From the NCBI RefSeq assembly GCF_004295585.1, contig NZ_AP019400.1, positions 5,797,501-5,861,500 of the forward strand: a stretch of 64,000 bases of DNA, in the 5' to 3' direction. The notes under the pieces are model-generated. The model had not been told where the DNA came from. It saw only the letters and a list, made by a program, of their open reading frames with translations, and searched no databases. Made by a program: the position numbers and the translations under genes. Source of the DNA: Cohnella abietis (lineage in GTDB: Bacteria > Bacillota > Bacilli > Paenibacillales > Paenibacillaceae). Every line of letters begins with the position of its first letter. Position 1 is the first letter of the stretch. This document shows positions 53,133 to 62,561 of this stretch, piece after piece.

Positions 53133-53222
53133 TCTATCGCCCTCCTTAGTTCTATATTATCTAGTATATAAGAACTGGACATATCTAGGAAACTTCTACT
53201 TATTCTACCTATCCAAATACAG

Positions 53223-53262
53223 CAAAAACCCCTCCAGGTTACCGACCAAGAGGGGTTTCTCA
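53223..53262 (-). terminator. Intrinsic terminator of the xyl operon
   Basis: On the minus strand AAACCCCTCTTGG pairs with CCTGGAGGGGTTT, followed by TTG. Confidence 0.85.
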
Positions 53263-53279
53263 ATTTTTATTTCATACTA

Positions 53280-54776
53280 CTAGCTTCTAAATGCATGTAG
53301 AGATTCGTTAATCTCTTTAGTTTGGGTATAAATTTGCTGATAGATCCGGAACAACTGCTCGTACTTCTTGCTAGTATTTTCATTAGGATAATAAGTCCGA
53401 GCACGCTTTACGAAAACTTCTCCGCACGCATCTAAAGTCGGATACCAGCCACTGCCGACCGCTGCAAGCATCGCCGCACCAAGCCCCGGCCCCTGCTCAT
53501 TCTCAAGCGCAACGACATTCGCACGGAATATATCCGCTTGCATTTGGAGCCATACTGGATTTTTCGCTCCACCGCCTATTGAGACGATTGTATCGACGGT
53601 TTTGCCAGCTGCGCGGAACAAATCAATGGATTCGTTCAAGGAGAAAGTAATCCCCTCCATTACTGCCCGGGCAAAATGCGCTCTTGTGTGGCTGCCATCT
53701 ATCCCGATAAAACTTCCGCGTATTTTTGCATCGGCATGTGGTGTGCGTTCACCAACGATGAAAGGCGTAAATAACAATCCATTAGAGCCGGCAGGAATAT
53801 CATTGACTCCCTCAAGCATCGCATCGAACGTTTCTCCCTTAGCGAACGTATTGCGGAACCAGCTCAAGGAATAACCTGCGGCCAACGTTACTCCCATCGC
53901 GTAGAAGGCATTTTCCTTGCCATGATTAAAAAAATGTACTTTGCCCTCATAATCCGCAGATGCGTCCGCTTCATAAGTAAGAATGACACCTGAGGTTCCA
54001 ATGCTGCATAGCGTTAGACCCGGCGACAAAATACCTGCTCCGATGGCTCCGCATGCGTTATCTGCACCTCCCGCGAATACTTTAGTTGACGATGATAGCC
54101 CGGTCAGTTGAGACGCTTCGGCAGAGATCGCCCCGACATATCCGCCTGCTTCTACGAGCGGAGGACAATAACTTGCCGGAATTTCAAATGCGCTAAGTAC
54201 GTCCTCGCTCCAGCGTTTCGCTGCAATGTCGAGCAATAACGTTCCTGCGGCATCCGAAAGATCCATATGCTTGGCACCCGTCAGGCGCAAACGCAAGTAA
54301 TCTTTAGGCAGTAGAAAATGGCTGGCGCGCGCAAATACTTCCGGTTCGTATTGCTTCACCCACAGTATTTTGGGCAAAGTAAAGCCTTCAAGTGCAGGAT
54401 TGCGGGTAATCGATAACAGCTTATCACCCAAAGTTCGTTCGATCTCACGGCACTGCTCCGTTGTACGTGTATCGTTCCAGAGGATCGCTCTGCGAACAGG
54501 CCGATCATTTGCATCTAGAAGGACGAGTCCATGCATTTGCCCCGAAAAGCTGATACCCTCGATATCCTCTGGATTAACACCCGACTTTACGATCAAATCC
54601 TGCAGTGAACCAGCAGTTCCAGCTACCCAATCCTCCGGGTCTTGTTCACTCCAGCCCGCTTTATCATGGTAGAGAGAATACTCTCGTGTAGCTTCCGCAT
54701 GTAAGGTTCCCGCTTGATCAATTAGCAGAGTCTTAACAGCGCTCGTTCCCAAATCTACGCCTACAACATACTTCAT
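53280..54776 (-). CDS. xylB: Xylulokinase
   Basis: 498-residue FGGY-family kinase that phosphorylates D-xylulose. VVGVDLGTSAVKTLLID is the phosphate-binding motif; GISFSGQMHGLVLLD, ILWNDTRTTEQC and the C-terminal GGGAKNPVWLQMQADIF are xylulokinase patterns. ATG 54776 has AGGAGG about 7 nt upstream. It follows xylA by 102 bp and ends at a terminator. Confidence 0.97.
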   Translation of the reverse strand: MKYVVGVDLGTSAVKTLLIDQAGTLHAEATREYSLYHDKAGWSEQDPEDWVAGTAGSLQDLIVKSGVNPEDIEGISFSGQMHGLVLLDANDRPVRRAILWNDTRTTEQCREIERTLGDKLLSITRNPALEGFTLPKILWVKQYEPEVFARASHFLLPKDYLRLRLTGAKHMDLSDAAGTLLLDIAAKRWSEDVLSAFEIPASYCPPLVEAGGYVGAISAEASQLTGLSSSTKVFAGGADNACGAIGAGILSPGLTLCSIGTSGVILTYEADASADYEGKVHFFNHGKENAFYAMGVTLAAGYSLSWFRNTFAKGETFDAMLEGVNDIPAGSNGLLFTPFIVGERTPHADAKIRGSFIGIDGSHTRAHFARAVMEGITFSLNESIDLFRAAGKTVDTIVSIGGGAKNPVWLQMQADIFRANVVALENEQGPGLGAAMLAAVGSGWYPTLDACGEVFVKRARTYYPNENTSKKYEQLFRIYQQIYTQTKEINESLHAFRS

Positions 54777-54795
54777 GGGAATCCTCCTTGTATGA

Positions 54796-54815
54796 AAATC
54801 CGCCCCGCCGGATTT
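54796..54815 (-). terminator. Weak hairpin between xylA and xylB
   Basis: On the minus strand AAATCCG pairs with CGGATTT around GCGGGG, just upstream of the xylB ribosome site. It may limit read-through or translation of xylB. The stem is only 7 bp, so confidence is low. Confidence 0.35.
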
Positions 54816-54878
54816 CTTCCTTCCGGGGGACGGAGTGACTACACTGGTTTGACTAGCAGCTTGCTCGCTATGCGAAGG

Positions 54879-56195
54879 TTACACGCTAAAGATGACGTCA
54901 TTCAAATTCGCTTTAATTTGCTCCAGCCGTGCGGATTCATTGCGAATTGGCTTAGCCTGCAATACATAAGCCTCCAACGATTGAAGTGTAGCTTTACCTG
55001 ATACAATATCAGCGCCGATACCTTCACTGAAGCTGCGATAACGGTGGCTAACAATATCGTCAAGCACGCGATTTTCAATTAACTTAGCAGCTGCCTTCAA
55101 GCCACGAGCATAAGTATCCATTCCCGCGATATGAGCGAAGAACAAATCCTCGTCTTCAAAGGATGAGCGGCGAACCTTAGCGTCAAAGTTGACACCACCG
55201 CGACCAATTCCACCCTCGTTCTTAAGAATTTCGAACATTGCCAATGTAGTCGTAACTAGATCTGTCGGAAATTCATCCGTATCCCAGCCAAGCAAAGGGT
55301 CGCCCTGATTCGCATCGATCGAACCGAGCATCCCATTGATGCGCGCCGTCCGTAGCTCATGCTCAAAGGTATGTCCAGCTAATGTGGCGTGATTGGCTTC
55401 AATGTTAAGCTTGAATTTATCCTTCAAGCCGTAGCTCTGAAGAAATGCAATTGCTGTTGCGGAATCGAAATCATATTGATGCTTAGAAGGCTCCATTGGC
55501 TTAGGCTCGATCAAGAATTGTGCATCAAAGCCAATCTCCTTGGCATAGTCCACTGCCATATGAAGGAAACGTCCTAAGTTATCTAGCTCCAGCTTCAAAT
55601 CCGTATTCAAGAGTGACTCATAGCCTTCGCGACCGCCCCAGAATACATAGTTTTCAGCTCCGAGCTCCTTGCCGACTTCCAATCCCTTTTTCAGCGTAGC
55701 TGCTGCATAAGCAAATACTTCTGCATTACTCGTCGTACTCGCGCCGTGAACGTAACGAGGATTCGTGAACAGATTCACTGTGTTCCAGAGCAGCTTCTTG
55801 CCCGTAGACTTCTGATAATCCTTCAGCATAGCTACGATAACATCGAGATTTTTATTCGTCTCTGCCAGTGTTGCACCTTCCGGAGCGATATCCGCATCAT
55901 GGAAAGCGTAGAAGGGAACATTTAATTTTTCTAGCAGCTCGAAGTTAGCTTCTACACGTGCTTTGGATCTATCGAGAGGAGATAAGGAATCCCATGCACG
56001 AACAGCAGTGCCTGCACCGAATGGATCTGCACCACTTGCGTTAAATGTATGCCAGTATGCGACAGCGAAGCGGAGATGCTCCTCCATTGTCTTGCCGAAT
56101 ACGATTTCTTGCGAATTATAATGCTTGAATGCGAAAGGGTTTTTCGAATCGCGACCTTCGTATTGAATCTTAGGAACATTACTGAAATGGCTCAT
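54879..56195 (-). CDS. xylA: Xylose isomerase
   Basis: 438-residue TIM-barrel isomerase converting D-xylose to D-xylulose, class II by length. Catalytic His in FYAFHDADIAPEG, metal ligands in FLIEPKPMEPSKHQYD and in IEANHATLAGHTFEHEL, and LGSIDANQGDPLLGWDTDEFP. The start is ATG 56195 with AGGAGG 9 nt upstream; in-frame Mets further upstream at 56246 are rejected because they precede the ribosome site. The XylR operator lies 62 bp upstream, and xylR is divergent. Confidence 0.98.
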   Translation of the reverse strand: MSHFSNVPKIQYEGRDSKNPFAFKHYNSQEIVFGKTMEEHLRFAVAYWHTFNASGADPFGAGTAVRAWDSLSPLDRSKARVEANFELLEKLNVPFYAFHDADIAPEGATLAETNKNLDVIVAMLKDYQKSTGKKLLWNTVNLFTNPRYVHGASTTSNAEVFAYAAATLKKGLEVGKELGAENYVFWGGREGYESLLNTDLKLELDNLGRFLHMAVDYAKEIGFDAQFLIEPKPMEPSKHQYDFDSATAIAFLQSYGLKDKFKLNIEANHATLAGHTFEHELRTARINGMLGSIDANQGDPLLGWDTDEFPTDLVTTTLAMFEILKNEGGIGRGGVNFDAKVRRSSFEDEDLFFAHIAGMDTYARGLKAAAKLIENRVLDDIVSHRYRSFSEGIGADIVSGKATLQSLEAYVLQAKPIRNESARLEQIKANLNDVIFSV

Positions 56196-56256
56196 AAAAA
56201 AATGCCTCCTTGTAAGCGATATCATATTCTTAACTGACAATAGCATATCACGCCTT

Positions 56257-56287
56257 AACTTAGTTTGTCTATTGAATAAACTAAGTT
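56257..56287. promoter_or_regulatory. XylR operator
   Basis: Perfect inverted repeat AACTTAGTTT (56257-56266) and AAACTAAGTT (56278-56287), 11-bp spacer. It matches the known Bacillus xyl operator pattern and lies between xylA and xylR. Confidence 0.92.
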
Positions 56288-56347
56288 TTTAAAACCCTAA
56301 TATGTTATGATAGTCACAACTTAACAATAAGGAGTCGCTTAATAGAA

Positions 56348-57508
56348 ATGACAAAATCGACTGGCGATCAAGCTTTAATTAAAAGAATTAATACAGCCAT
56401 CGTGCTGGAATATATATTGCGGGGTTCACCGCTTTCTCGTGCGCAAATATCCGAGCAATCCGGACTCAACAAAGCTACAGTATCTAGCCTTGTCCAAGAT
56501 TTAATCGATAGCTCCTTGGTCAAAGAAATCGGTACAGGGCAATCCAGCGGCGGGCGTAAGCCTGTTATGCTGGAATTTATCGCCACATCCGGTTATAGCA
56601 TAGGCGTTGATCTTGGCGTAAATTACATACGTGGCGTGTTGACTGATCTTCGCGGTGGAATTATTGCTGAAAGAACAGCCTCCCTTCCCCTTCCTGAGCA
56701 AACTACAGCTATTGAGCAGCTGTGCAGCTGTATTGAATTTCTTATAGCTAAAGCTCCTGCAAGCCCTTATGGCATAGTAGGCATTGGGGTTGGAGTTCCT
56801 GGTCTCGTTGACGAAAATGGCGCCATTCTCTTTGCTCCTAACCTGAAGTGGCGTGACGTTCCCTTACAAAACCTGTTAACCGAACGGTTTTCAATACCTA
56901 TTACTATTGATAATGAAGCAAACATGGGTGCGCTTGGGGAGCAGAAGTATGGTGCTGGGCGCAGCATTAACAATATTATTTACGTTAGTGTTGGCATTGG
57001 GATTGGTACGGGATTAATTCTTAACAAGTCCTTATACAAAGGCGCATCAGGCTTTTCAGGAGAGATGGGCCACCTCTCTATTGAAGCACATGGCAAGAGC
57101 TGTACCTGCGGCAATTATGGATGCTGGGAGCTGTATGCTTCCGAGCAAGCCTTGCTAGAGCAAGCCGCTGAGCTTGGCTTTGGAGATCTGGAAAGCTTGC
57201 TGGCAGCCGCAGACAATGGTCAGGAAGACGTAATAGAGCTATTCAGGGGGATTGGGGAATATCTCGGCATCGGTATCGCTAATATCGTTAATGTCTTTAA
57301 TCCTGATGCGGTGGTCATCGGCAACCGGATGAGCCAGGCTCGCCCATGGCTAGAGGACATTCTTCGCCAAACCGTCGTTCAGCGCGCACTTAGTTTTCAT
57401 GCCCGCAAGGTTCAGCTATTATTCGCCGAGCTTGGCGAACGTTCCTCGATGCTGGGCGCAGCCGAGATGGCGATTGCTGGTTTCTTCGTTCGGATAAAAT
57501 CAGTGTAG
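56348..57508 (+). CDS. xylR: ROK-family xylose repressor
   Basis: 386-residue repressor. The N-terminal winged helix (about 10-75, SRAQISEQSGLNKATVSSLV) is followed by a ROK sugar-kinase-like domain with GVDLGVNYIRGVLTDLRG, GIGVGVPGLVDENG and the zinc-type motif CTCGNYGCWELYAS. Xylose relieves repression in relatives. ATG 56348 is preceded by AAGGAG at an unusually long 13 nt, so translation may be weak or another start used. Divergent from xylA, with the operator between. Confidence 0.95.
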   Translation: MTKSTGDQALIKRINTAIVLEYILRGSPLSRAQISEQSGLNKATVSSLVQDLIDSSLVKEIGTGQSSGGRKPVMLEFIATSGYSIGVDLGVNYIRGVLTDLRGGIIAERTASLPLPEQTTAIEQLCSCIEFLIAKAPASPYGIVGIGVGVPGLVDENGAILFAPNLKWRDVPLQNLLTERFSIPITIDNEANMGALGEQKYGAGRSINNIIYVSVGIGIGTGLILNKSLYKGASGFSGEMGHLSIEAHGKSCTCGNYGCWELYASEQALLEQAAELGFGDLESLLAAADNGQEDVIELFRGIGEYLGIGIANIVNVFNPDAVVIGNRMSQARPWLEDILRQTVVQRALSFHARKVQLLFAELGERSSMLGAAEMAIAGFFVRIKSV

Positions 57509-57613
57509 ATGAGCTTTATCTCGCTAATGTTTTATGGTATAAATTATTATATAGTTATATACGAATTTATTAAGGTTGTCCGGCGTGTCTAATGAAGAAA
57601 TGAGGTCGGAACC

Positions 57614-57934
57614 ATGAACGATAAGCTAGCCGAAATGGCAGAGCTATTAAAGCTACTTGGTGATAGAACGAGATTGGCTATACTAGGACTACTGCAAGAG
57701 AGAGATTTGTGCGTTGGTGATATTGTTGAGCTATTAGGGACGAGCCAGCCGAATGCGAGCCAGCATCTCCGAAGGCTGAAAAGCTCAGGGCTAGTGAGAG
57801 AAAGCAAGCGTGGACAATGGGTGTTCTATTCATTGAATCTAGATGACTTTCCCGACCTACGCATCTTTTTGTCTCAATTGCCAGGCCGCAAGGAACGGCT
57901 TCGGTCTCTTTCCGGGCTCGTTGATAGGGGTTAA
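57614..57934 (+). CDS. ArsR-family winged-helix regulator
   Basis: 106 residues. The HTH reads LKLLGDRTRLAILGLL, then CVGDIVELLGTSQPNASQHLRRLKSSGLV and RESKRGQWVFYSL. The metal-binding ELCVCD loop of arsenic sensors is here DLCVGD, with only one Cys, so metal sensing as in ArsR is doubtful. ATG 57614 has GAGG upstream. It ends 2 nt before the SNF2-type gene, so the pair forms an operon. Confidence 0.92.
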   Translation: MNDKLAEMAELLKLLGDRTRLAILGLLQERDLCVGDIVELLGTSQPNASQHLRRLKSSGLVRESKRGQWVFYSLNLDDFPDLRIFLSQLPGRKERLRSLSGLVDRG

Positions 57935-57936
57935 TC

Positions 57937-60900
57937 ATGAGCTTTCAACTGACCAAGCGGGTCATTAAGCTGTTATGCGGCCCTTTCTCCTATGAACGGG
58001 GAGAGGTCTATTATCATGCCAAAAAAGTGAAAATCATTAATTATGATCCCGACGCTTCTATCTACGAAGCTACGATCAAAGGAAACATGGATTATGCGGT
58101 TAAAGCGGAAATAGATAGCAACGGAGATGTAACTGCCGAATGCACCTGCCCTGCTTATGCCTCCTACTCCCGTAAGTACTGCAAGCACATCGCTGCTGTT
58201 CTATTGAATATACACGATCTGCAGAATGCAGGTCGATCACCAATGCGTTCCTACTCCTATAAGCTAACTCCCGATGAACACCTATCAAGTGAAGCTGGAC
58301 GTCTCACTCCCCGTTCCACGATTTCAACAGCCCGATCTGCAATTGAAAGTTCAGCTGTAGATACAGGACTGACGGATGGGATGCTAGGGCTGTTCGGAAG
58401 CAAACCCCTTCGCCCAAGCCGCAATAGGTTTTTAGCTGATACCAGAGAGCTTCTAGAAGTAGAAATTACATGCAGTCCCTTTCCATACGGCTATAGGAAG
58501 TACATGTTCGGCGTTGAGCTTAAGGTTGGTTCCAAGCGACTGTACATTGTGCAGAAAATTAGGGAGTTTCTTGATCGAGTGGATCGAAGCGAACCACATG
58601 TATTTTCTAAGCATTTCACATATGATCCAACCATTCATAGCTTTAGTAAAGAGAACGATGAGATCATTCGACAGCTCATCCAAATCTATCATAGCGAGAA
58701 GATGTACAGAGAAACCTCCAGCATCTATTCGGCCCATGCCAGCCCTTTAAGCGGGGAGCGCTTACTGCTTATTCCCCCCTATTCCTGGGAGTCTCTTTAT
58801 CCATTGCTTACTCGTGCGCCAGAAGTAAAGCTGGAACAGGATAATCGCACGTATGTTGGGATTGCTACATCCGATGAATTGGTACCGCTCCACTTCGACT
58901 TTGATCAAGCTAAGGACGATAGCTATCAATTGGATGTCCAAGGCTTGGACCGAATTACCGTTATGGAGCCCTATGGTATCGTTATTGCCGAGGGCAAGCT
59001 GCTTAAGCTACCAGCAGATCAATGCAAGCGCCTGTCTGAGCTCAAGCAAATGCTTGAAGCCTCCCATAAGCAAAACGTTACAATTGCACGAGATCAGATG
59101 GAGCCATTCATGGAACAGGTTATTCCTGGACTAATGAAGCTAGGCAGTGTCCGTATCGCCCAAGCGGTATCTGAGCGCATTGTTCACACACCACTAAAAG
59201 CTAATCTTTATTTGGACCGAGTGAGGGATCGCCTACTTGCCGGACTGGAATTTCAATACGGTGATATTATCATTAATCCCTTAGAAGCGACGGGTCATAG
59301 GCACCAAACCGACCGTATTCTTATGAGAGATGGAGATAAAGAAAATCAAATATTAGAACTCATGGACCAAGGAAACTTTGCCAAAACGGAAAGCGGATAT
59401 TTCATGGAGGATGAGGATTCGGAATACGATTTTCTGTATCATATCGTTCCACTGCTGGAGAAGCTGCTTCAGGTGTATGCTACAACGGCGGTAAAGGCGA
59501 GGCTCTATGTCGGAAACGCCCCGCCTAAAATAAAGGTAGATGTCGATGAGCGCACAGATTGGCTGGAGTTCCGATTTGAAATGGAAGGTATTCCAGAAAA
59601 TGAAATTCGTTATTTAATCAGGTCACTCGAGGAAAAGCGGAAGTACCATAAGCTAGCTAATGGAGCACTTATGCCTCTTGAAGGTGTTGATTATGAAGAA
59701 ATCAATCGCTTCATGAACGAAATGGGCATTCTCAAAGGCGAGATCCAAGGACCGGAGTTCCGCCTTCCCGTATTCAGAGGACTTCATCTAATGGACGTCG
59801 AGAAGCAAGGAAATGCTATCCAGCTAAGTAAATCGTTTCGTAAGCTACTGGATAACATGCGTAATCCGGATAATCTTGATTTCCCTCTTCCAGACAATCT
59901 CGCTCCTATCCTACGGGATTACCAGAAATACGGGTTCCAATGGCTGAAGACACTTGCTCACTATCGCTTCGGTGGCATTCTAGCGGATGATATGGGGCTT
60001 GGAAAGACGTTGCAAAGCATTGCTTTCCTTGTATCCGTTCTTCCCGAGATAAGAGAACAACAGCTGCCAGCGATCATTGTCTGCCCTGCTTCCCTTATGT
60101 ACAATTGGCGGAATGAGCTGAAGAAGTTCGCTCCAGAAATTCGGGTCGTCATCGCTGATGGGAGCAAAACAGAACGAAGTCACGCGTTGAATCAAGCCTC
60201 TGGAGCCGATGTAATCATCACCTCTTACCCCCTCTTACGCAGGGATGTTGAGATGTATGTTGAGCCTTCCTTTCATACGCTTATTTTGGACGAGGCTCAA
60301 GCTTTCAAGAACTATGCCACTCAGACGGCACAAGCAGTTAAGATTATTCAGGCCAGATACCGTTTCGCTCTCACCGGAACTCCTGTAGAGAATGCCATTG
60401 AGGAGCTTTGGTCCATATTCGACGCCGTGTTTCCTGAGCTGTTTCATAATAGAAGAGCATTTAATGAGTTAACGAGAGAAGCTGTTGCTAAAAGGGTCCG
60501 TCCGTTTATTTTACGTAGATTGAAGACTGACGTCCTGAAGGAATTGCCGGATAAGATCGAATCCGTTCAAGCATCCGAGCTGCTTCCCGAGCAGAAAAAG
60601 CTTTATATGGCCTACTTGGCTAAGCTTCGCAAAGAAACGCTGAAGCATCTGGACGAAGAAGGCTTTAATAAGAGCCGGATCAAAATTTTAGCCGGATTAA
60701 CGAGATTGCGCCAGCTCTGCTGTCACCCTGCTCTATTCGTAGAAGGCTATTCTGGAAGCTCAGCCAAATTCGAGCAGCTACTCGAGATTGTGGAGGAATG
60801 CCGCAGCTCAGGGAAACGTATGCTTATTTTCTCGCAGTTTACAGAGATGCTTGGCCTTATTGGACGAGAGCTCAGTAATCAAGGCGTATCGTATTTCTAC

Positions 60901-61275
60901 TTGGATGGTAAAACCCCGGCTTTCGAGCGTGTCGAGCTATGCAACAGGTTTAATGAAGGACAACGAGACTTATTCCTCATCTCGCTAAAGGCCGGAGGAA
61001 CCGGACTCAACCTGACAGGAGCAGACACCGTCATACTCTATGATCTGTGGTGGAACCCTGCCGTGGAGCAGCAAGCGGCTGACAGGGCCCATCGTATGGG
61101 ACAGAAAAATGTCGTTCAGGTCCTTCGACTCGTTACGCAAGGCACCGTTGAAGATAAAATGTACCTGCTCCAACAAAGAAAGAAGAATCTGATCGACGAA
61201 GTGATTCAGCCAGGTCAGGAGTCTTTATCTACCCTAACAGAGCAAGAAATTCGAGAAATTCTAATGATCCAATAA
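57937..61275 (+). CDS. SWIM zinc finger / SNF2-family helicase
   Basis: 1112 residues. An N-terminal SWIM finger (about residues 45-90) has CTCPAYASYSRKYCKHIAAV; a long poorly conserved region (about 100-620) follows. The SNF2 ATPase spans about 650-1100: motif I DDMGLGKTLQSIAF, motif II DEAQ in TLILDEAQAFKNY, motif III in FALTGTPVENAIEELWS, and C-terminal motifs KAGGTGLNLTGADTVILYD and ADRAHRMGQKNVVQVLRL. Bacterial SWIM-SNF2 proteins are DNA translocases of unknown role. ATG 57937 lies 2 nt after the ArsR stop codon. Confidence 0.95.
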   Translation: MSFQLTKRVIKLLCGPFSYERGEVYYHAKKVKIINYDPDASIYEATIKGNMDYAVKAEIDSNGDVTAECTCPAYASYSRKYCKHIAAVLLNIHDLQNAGRSPMRSYSYKLTPDEHLSSEAGRLTPRSTISTARSAIESSAVDTGLTDGMLGLFGSKPLRPSRNRFLADTRELLEVEITCSPFPYGYRKYMFGVELKVGSKRLYIVQKIREFLDRVDRSEPHVFSKHFTYDPTIHSFSKENDEIIRQLIQIYHSEKMYRETSSIYSAHASPLSGERLLLIPPYSWESLYPLLTRAPEVKLEQDNRTYVGIATSDELVPLHFDFDQAKDDSYQLDVQGLDRITVMEPYGIVIAEGKLLKLPADQCKRLSELKQMLEASHKQNVTIARDQMEPFMEQVIPGLMKLGSVRIAQAVSERIVHTPLKANLYLDRVRDRLLAGLEFQYGDIIINPLEATGHRHQTDRILMRDGDKENQILELMDQGNFAKTESGYFMEDEDSEYDFLYHIVPLLEKLLQVYATTAVKARLYVGNAPPKIKVDVDERTDWLEFRFEMEGIPENEIRYLIRSLEEKRKYHKLANGALMPLEGVDYEEINRFMNEMGILKGEIQGPEFRLPVFRGLHLMDVEKQGNAIQLSKSFRKLLDNMRNPDNLDFPLPDNLAPILRDYQKYGFQWLKTLAHYRFGGILADDMGLGKTLQSIAFLVSVLPEIREQQLPAIIVCPASLMYNWRNELKKFAPEIRVVIADGSKTERSHALNQASGADVIITSYPLLRRDVEMYVEPSFHTLILDEAQAFKNYATQTAQAVKIIQARYRFALTGTPVENAIEELWSIFDAVFPELFHNRRAFNELTREAVAKRVRPFILRRLKTDVLKELPDKIESVQASELLPEQKKLYMAYLAKLRKETLKHLDEEGFNKSRIKILAGLTRLRQLCCHPALFVEGYSGSSAKFEQLLEIVEECRSSGKRMLIFSQFTEMLGLIGRELSNQGVSYFYLDGKTPAFERVELCNRFNEGQRDLFLISLKAGGTGLNLTGADTVILYDLWWNPAVEQQAADRAHRMGQKNVVQVLRLVTQGTVEDKMYLLQQRKKNLIDEVIQPGQESLSTLTEQEIREILMIQ

Positions 61276-61283
61276 TAGTTACT

Positions 61284-61315
61284 TTAGCCTCGGCCTCAGC
61301 CGGGGCTTCTTATTT
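61284..61315 (+). terminator. Intrinsic terminator after the SNF2 gene
   Basis: AGCCTCGGC pairs with GCCGGGGCT (4-nt loop), followed by TCTTATTTCT. Confidence 0.75.
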
Positions 61316-61352
61316 CTGATGTTTGTCCCAAAAAAATCATTAGGTTTATCCA

Positions 61353-61381
61353 TTGTCTAGAGGGATAAACTCTAATATGAT
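61353..61381 (+). promoter_or_regulatory. SigA-type promoter of the siderophore-binding gene
   Basis: TTGTCT (61353-61358) and TATGAT (61376-61381) with a 17-bp spacer; the Fur box begins 10 bp downstream of the -10. Confidence 0.7.
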
Positions 61382-61390
61382 CTGTGTATC

Positions 61391-61409
61391 GATAATGATT
61401 ATCATTATC
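61391..61409. promoter_or_regulatory. Fur box
   Basis: GATAATGATTATCATTATC differs from the classic 19-bp Fur consensus at one position. It covers the transcription start of the lipoprotein gene, so iron would repress it. Confidence 0.93.
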
Positions 61410-61444
61410 TCCATAAACTAAATCATTGGGGGAAACAAAGCAAG

Positions 61445-62434
61445 ATGAAAACAGCACGTAAATTAGTCGTAACTATTGCAATTGCAACGATGATGGTCGC
61501 TTTGCTTGCAGCATGTGGGTCGAATAACAATTCTAACAGCAAAGAAAGTGTCCAACCAAGCAATAGTCCAACAGCTACAACCAATACAGCAGCTGAATCA
61601 GCTACGAAATCATTTAATGATTCTAAAGGTCATACCGTTGAAATTCCTGCTACTCCTAAAAAAGTGGTCTATACGGGAATGGATTTGGGAGATCTATTAA
61701 TATTAGGAGTTAAACCCGCTGGTGCCGCGCTTGGGATTATTGCTCCGCAGGTAGCCTATCCAGACTTATTGGACGGAATCGAAGACATTGGAGATGTTTC
61801 GGCTAATCTTGAGAAGGTACTTTCTCTTGAGCCAGACCTCATTCTAATGGATAGCGGCGGCACATATTATGAACCCAAAGAATATGATGAGCTCAATAAA
61901 ATTGCTCCAACTGTTGCCTACGACAGGCTTACCACCTTCGAACGTGTGCTTAAAATGGGAGATATCCTAGGAAAGACCAAAGAAGCTGAAGAGTGGATCA
62001 CTTCCTTTAAAGCCAAGGGGGAAGAGCTCAAAAAGCAGCTAGGGGTAACAGATGGTGCAACAGCGACTGTTGTCATTCGGCTAGGTAAACAATTCTATGT
62101 CATGGGGAATAGCGGATTCGCCAATATTCTTTATGATACTCTTGGTTACACTCCTACCCCATTAGTCAAGGAAACCTTGATCGATAAAAATGAAAGATTC
62201 GCTGATTTATCAAGCGAGCTTATGCCTGAATACACAGGAGATTATCTATTTGTGCTCACGGATGAAGATGAGGCTGCCAGAGCAAGCGCGGATTCTTTTA
62301 CAAATGAGGCACTATATAAATCACTTAAAGCCGTTGCGAGTAATCAGGTTTACTACATTCCAACGAAATGGAATTTTGATGATCCAATTACTAAGGACAG
62401 ATTAATTGAAGTGCTTCCTACAATTATGAAATAA
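61445..62434 (+). CDS. Iron-siderophore ABC transporter substrate-binding lipoprotein
   Basis: 329 residues. Signal peptide MKTARKLVVTIAIATMMVAL with lipobox LAAC at about 23-26, then a low-complexity N/S/T linker. The class III binding fold follows: KKVVYTGMDLGDLLILGVKP, VLSLEPDLILMDSG and GKQFYVMGNSGFANILYDTLG. It binds a ferric siderophore outside the membrane. ATG 61445 has GGGGGA 11 nt upstream. No permease or ATPase gene is seen before the window end, so it may deliver to a shared transporter. The adjacent Btr-like regulator carries a homologous binding domain. Confidence 0.93.
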   Translation: MKTARKLVVTIAIATMMVALLAACGSNNNSNSKESVQPSNSPTATTNTAAESATKSFNDSKGHTVEIPATPKKVVYTGMDLGDLLILGVKPAGAALGIIAPQVAYPDLLDGIEDIGDVSANLEKVLSLEPDLILMDSGGTYYEPKEYDELNKIAPTVAYDRLTTFERVLKMGDILGKTKEAEEWITSFKAKGEELKKQLGVTDGATATVVIRLGKQFYVMGNSGFANILYDTLGYTPTPLVKETLIDKNERFADLSSELMPEYTGDYLFVLTDEDEAARASADSFTNEALYKSLKAVASNQVYYIPTKWNFDDPITKDRLIEVLPTIMK

Positions 62435-62460
62435 AATCTTTATCGATGTATGACTAACGA

Positions 62461-62502
62461 AAGAGGCTGTCAACTTCATGTTGATAAGCTTCTTTTTTTT
62501 CT
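62461..62502 (+). terminator. Intrinsic terminator after the lipoprotein gene
   Basis: Imperfect stem AAGAGGCTGTCAAC / GTTGATAAGCTTCTT followed by TTTTTTT. Confidence 0.7.
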
Positions 62503-62520
62503 ATACAATTAGCATGTAAT

Positions 62521-62535
62521 TGATAACCATTCTCA
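62521..62535. promoter_or_regulatory. Fur box upstream of the Btr-like gene
   Basis: TGATAACCATTCTCA fits the 7-1-7 Fur pattern TGATAAT-N-ATTATCA at 12 of 14 positions, and lies 27 bp before the TTG start. Confidence 0.75.
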
Positions 62536-62561
62536 ATTTGAATTTAGCGGGAGGAACATAA

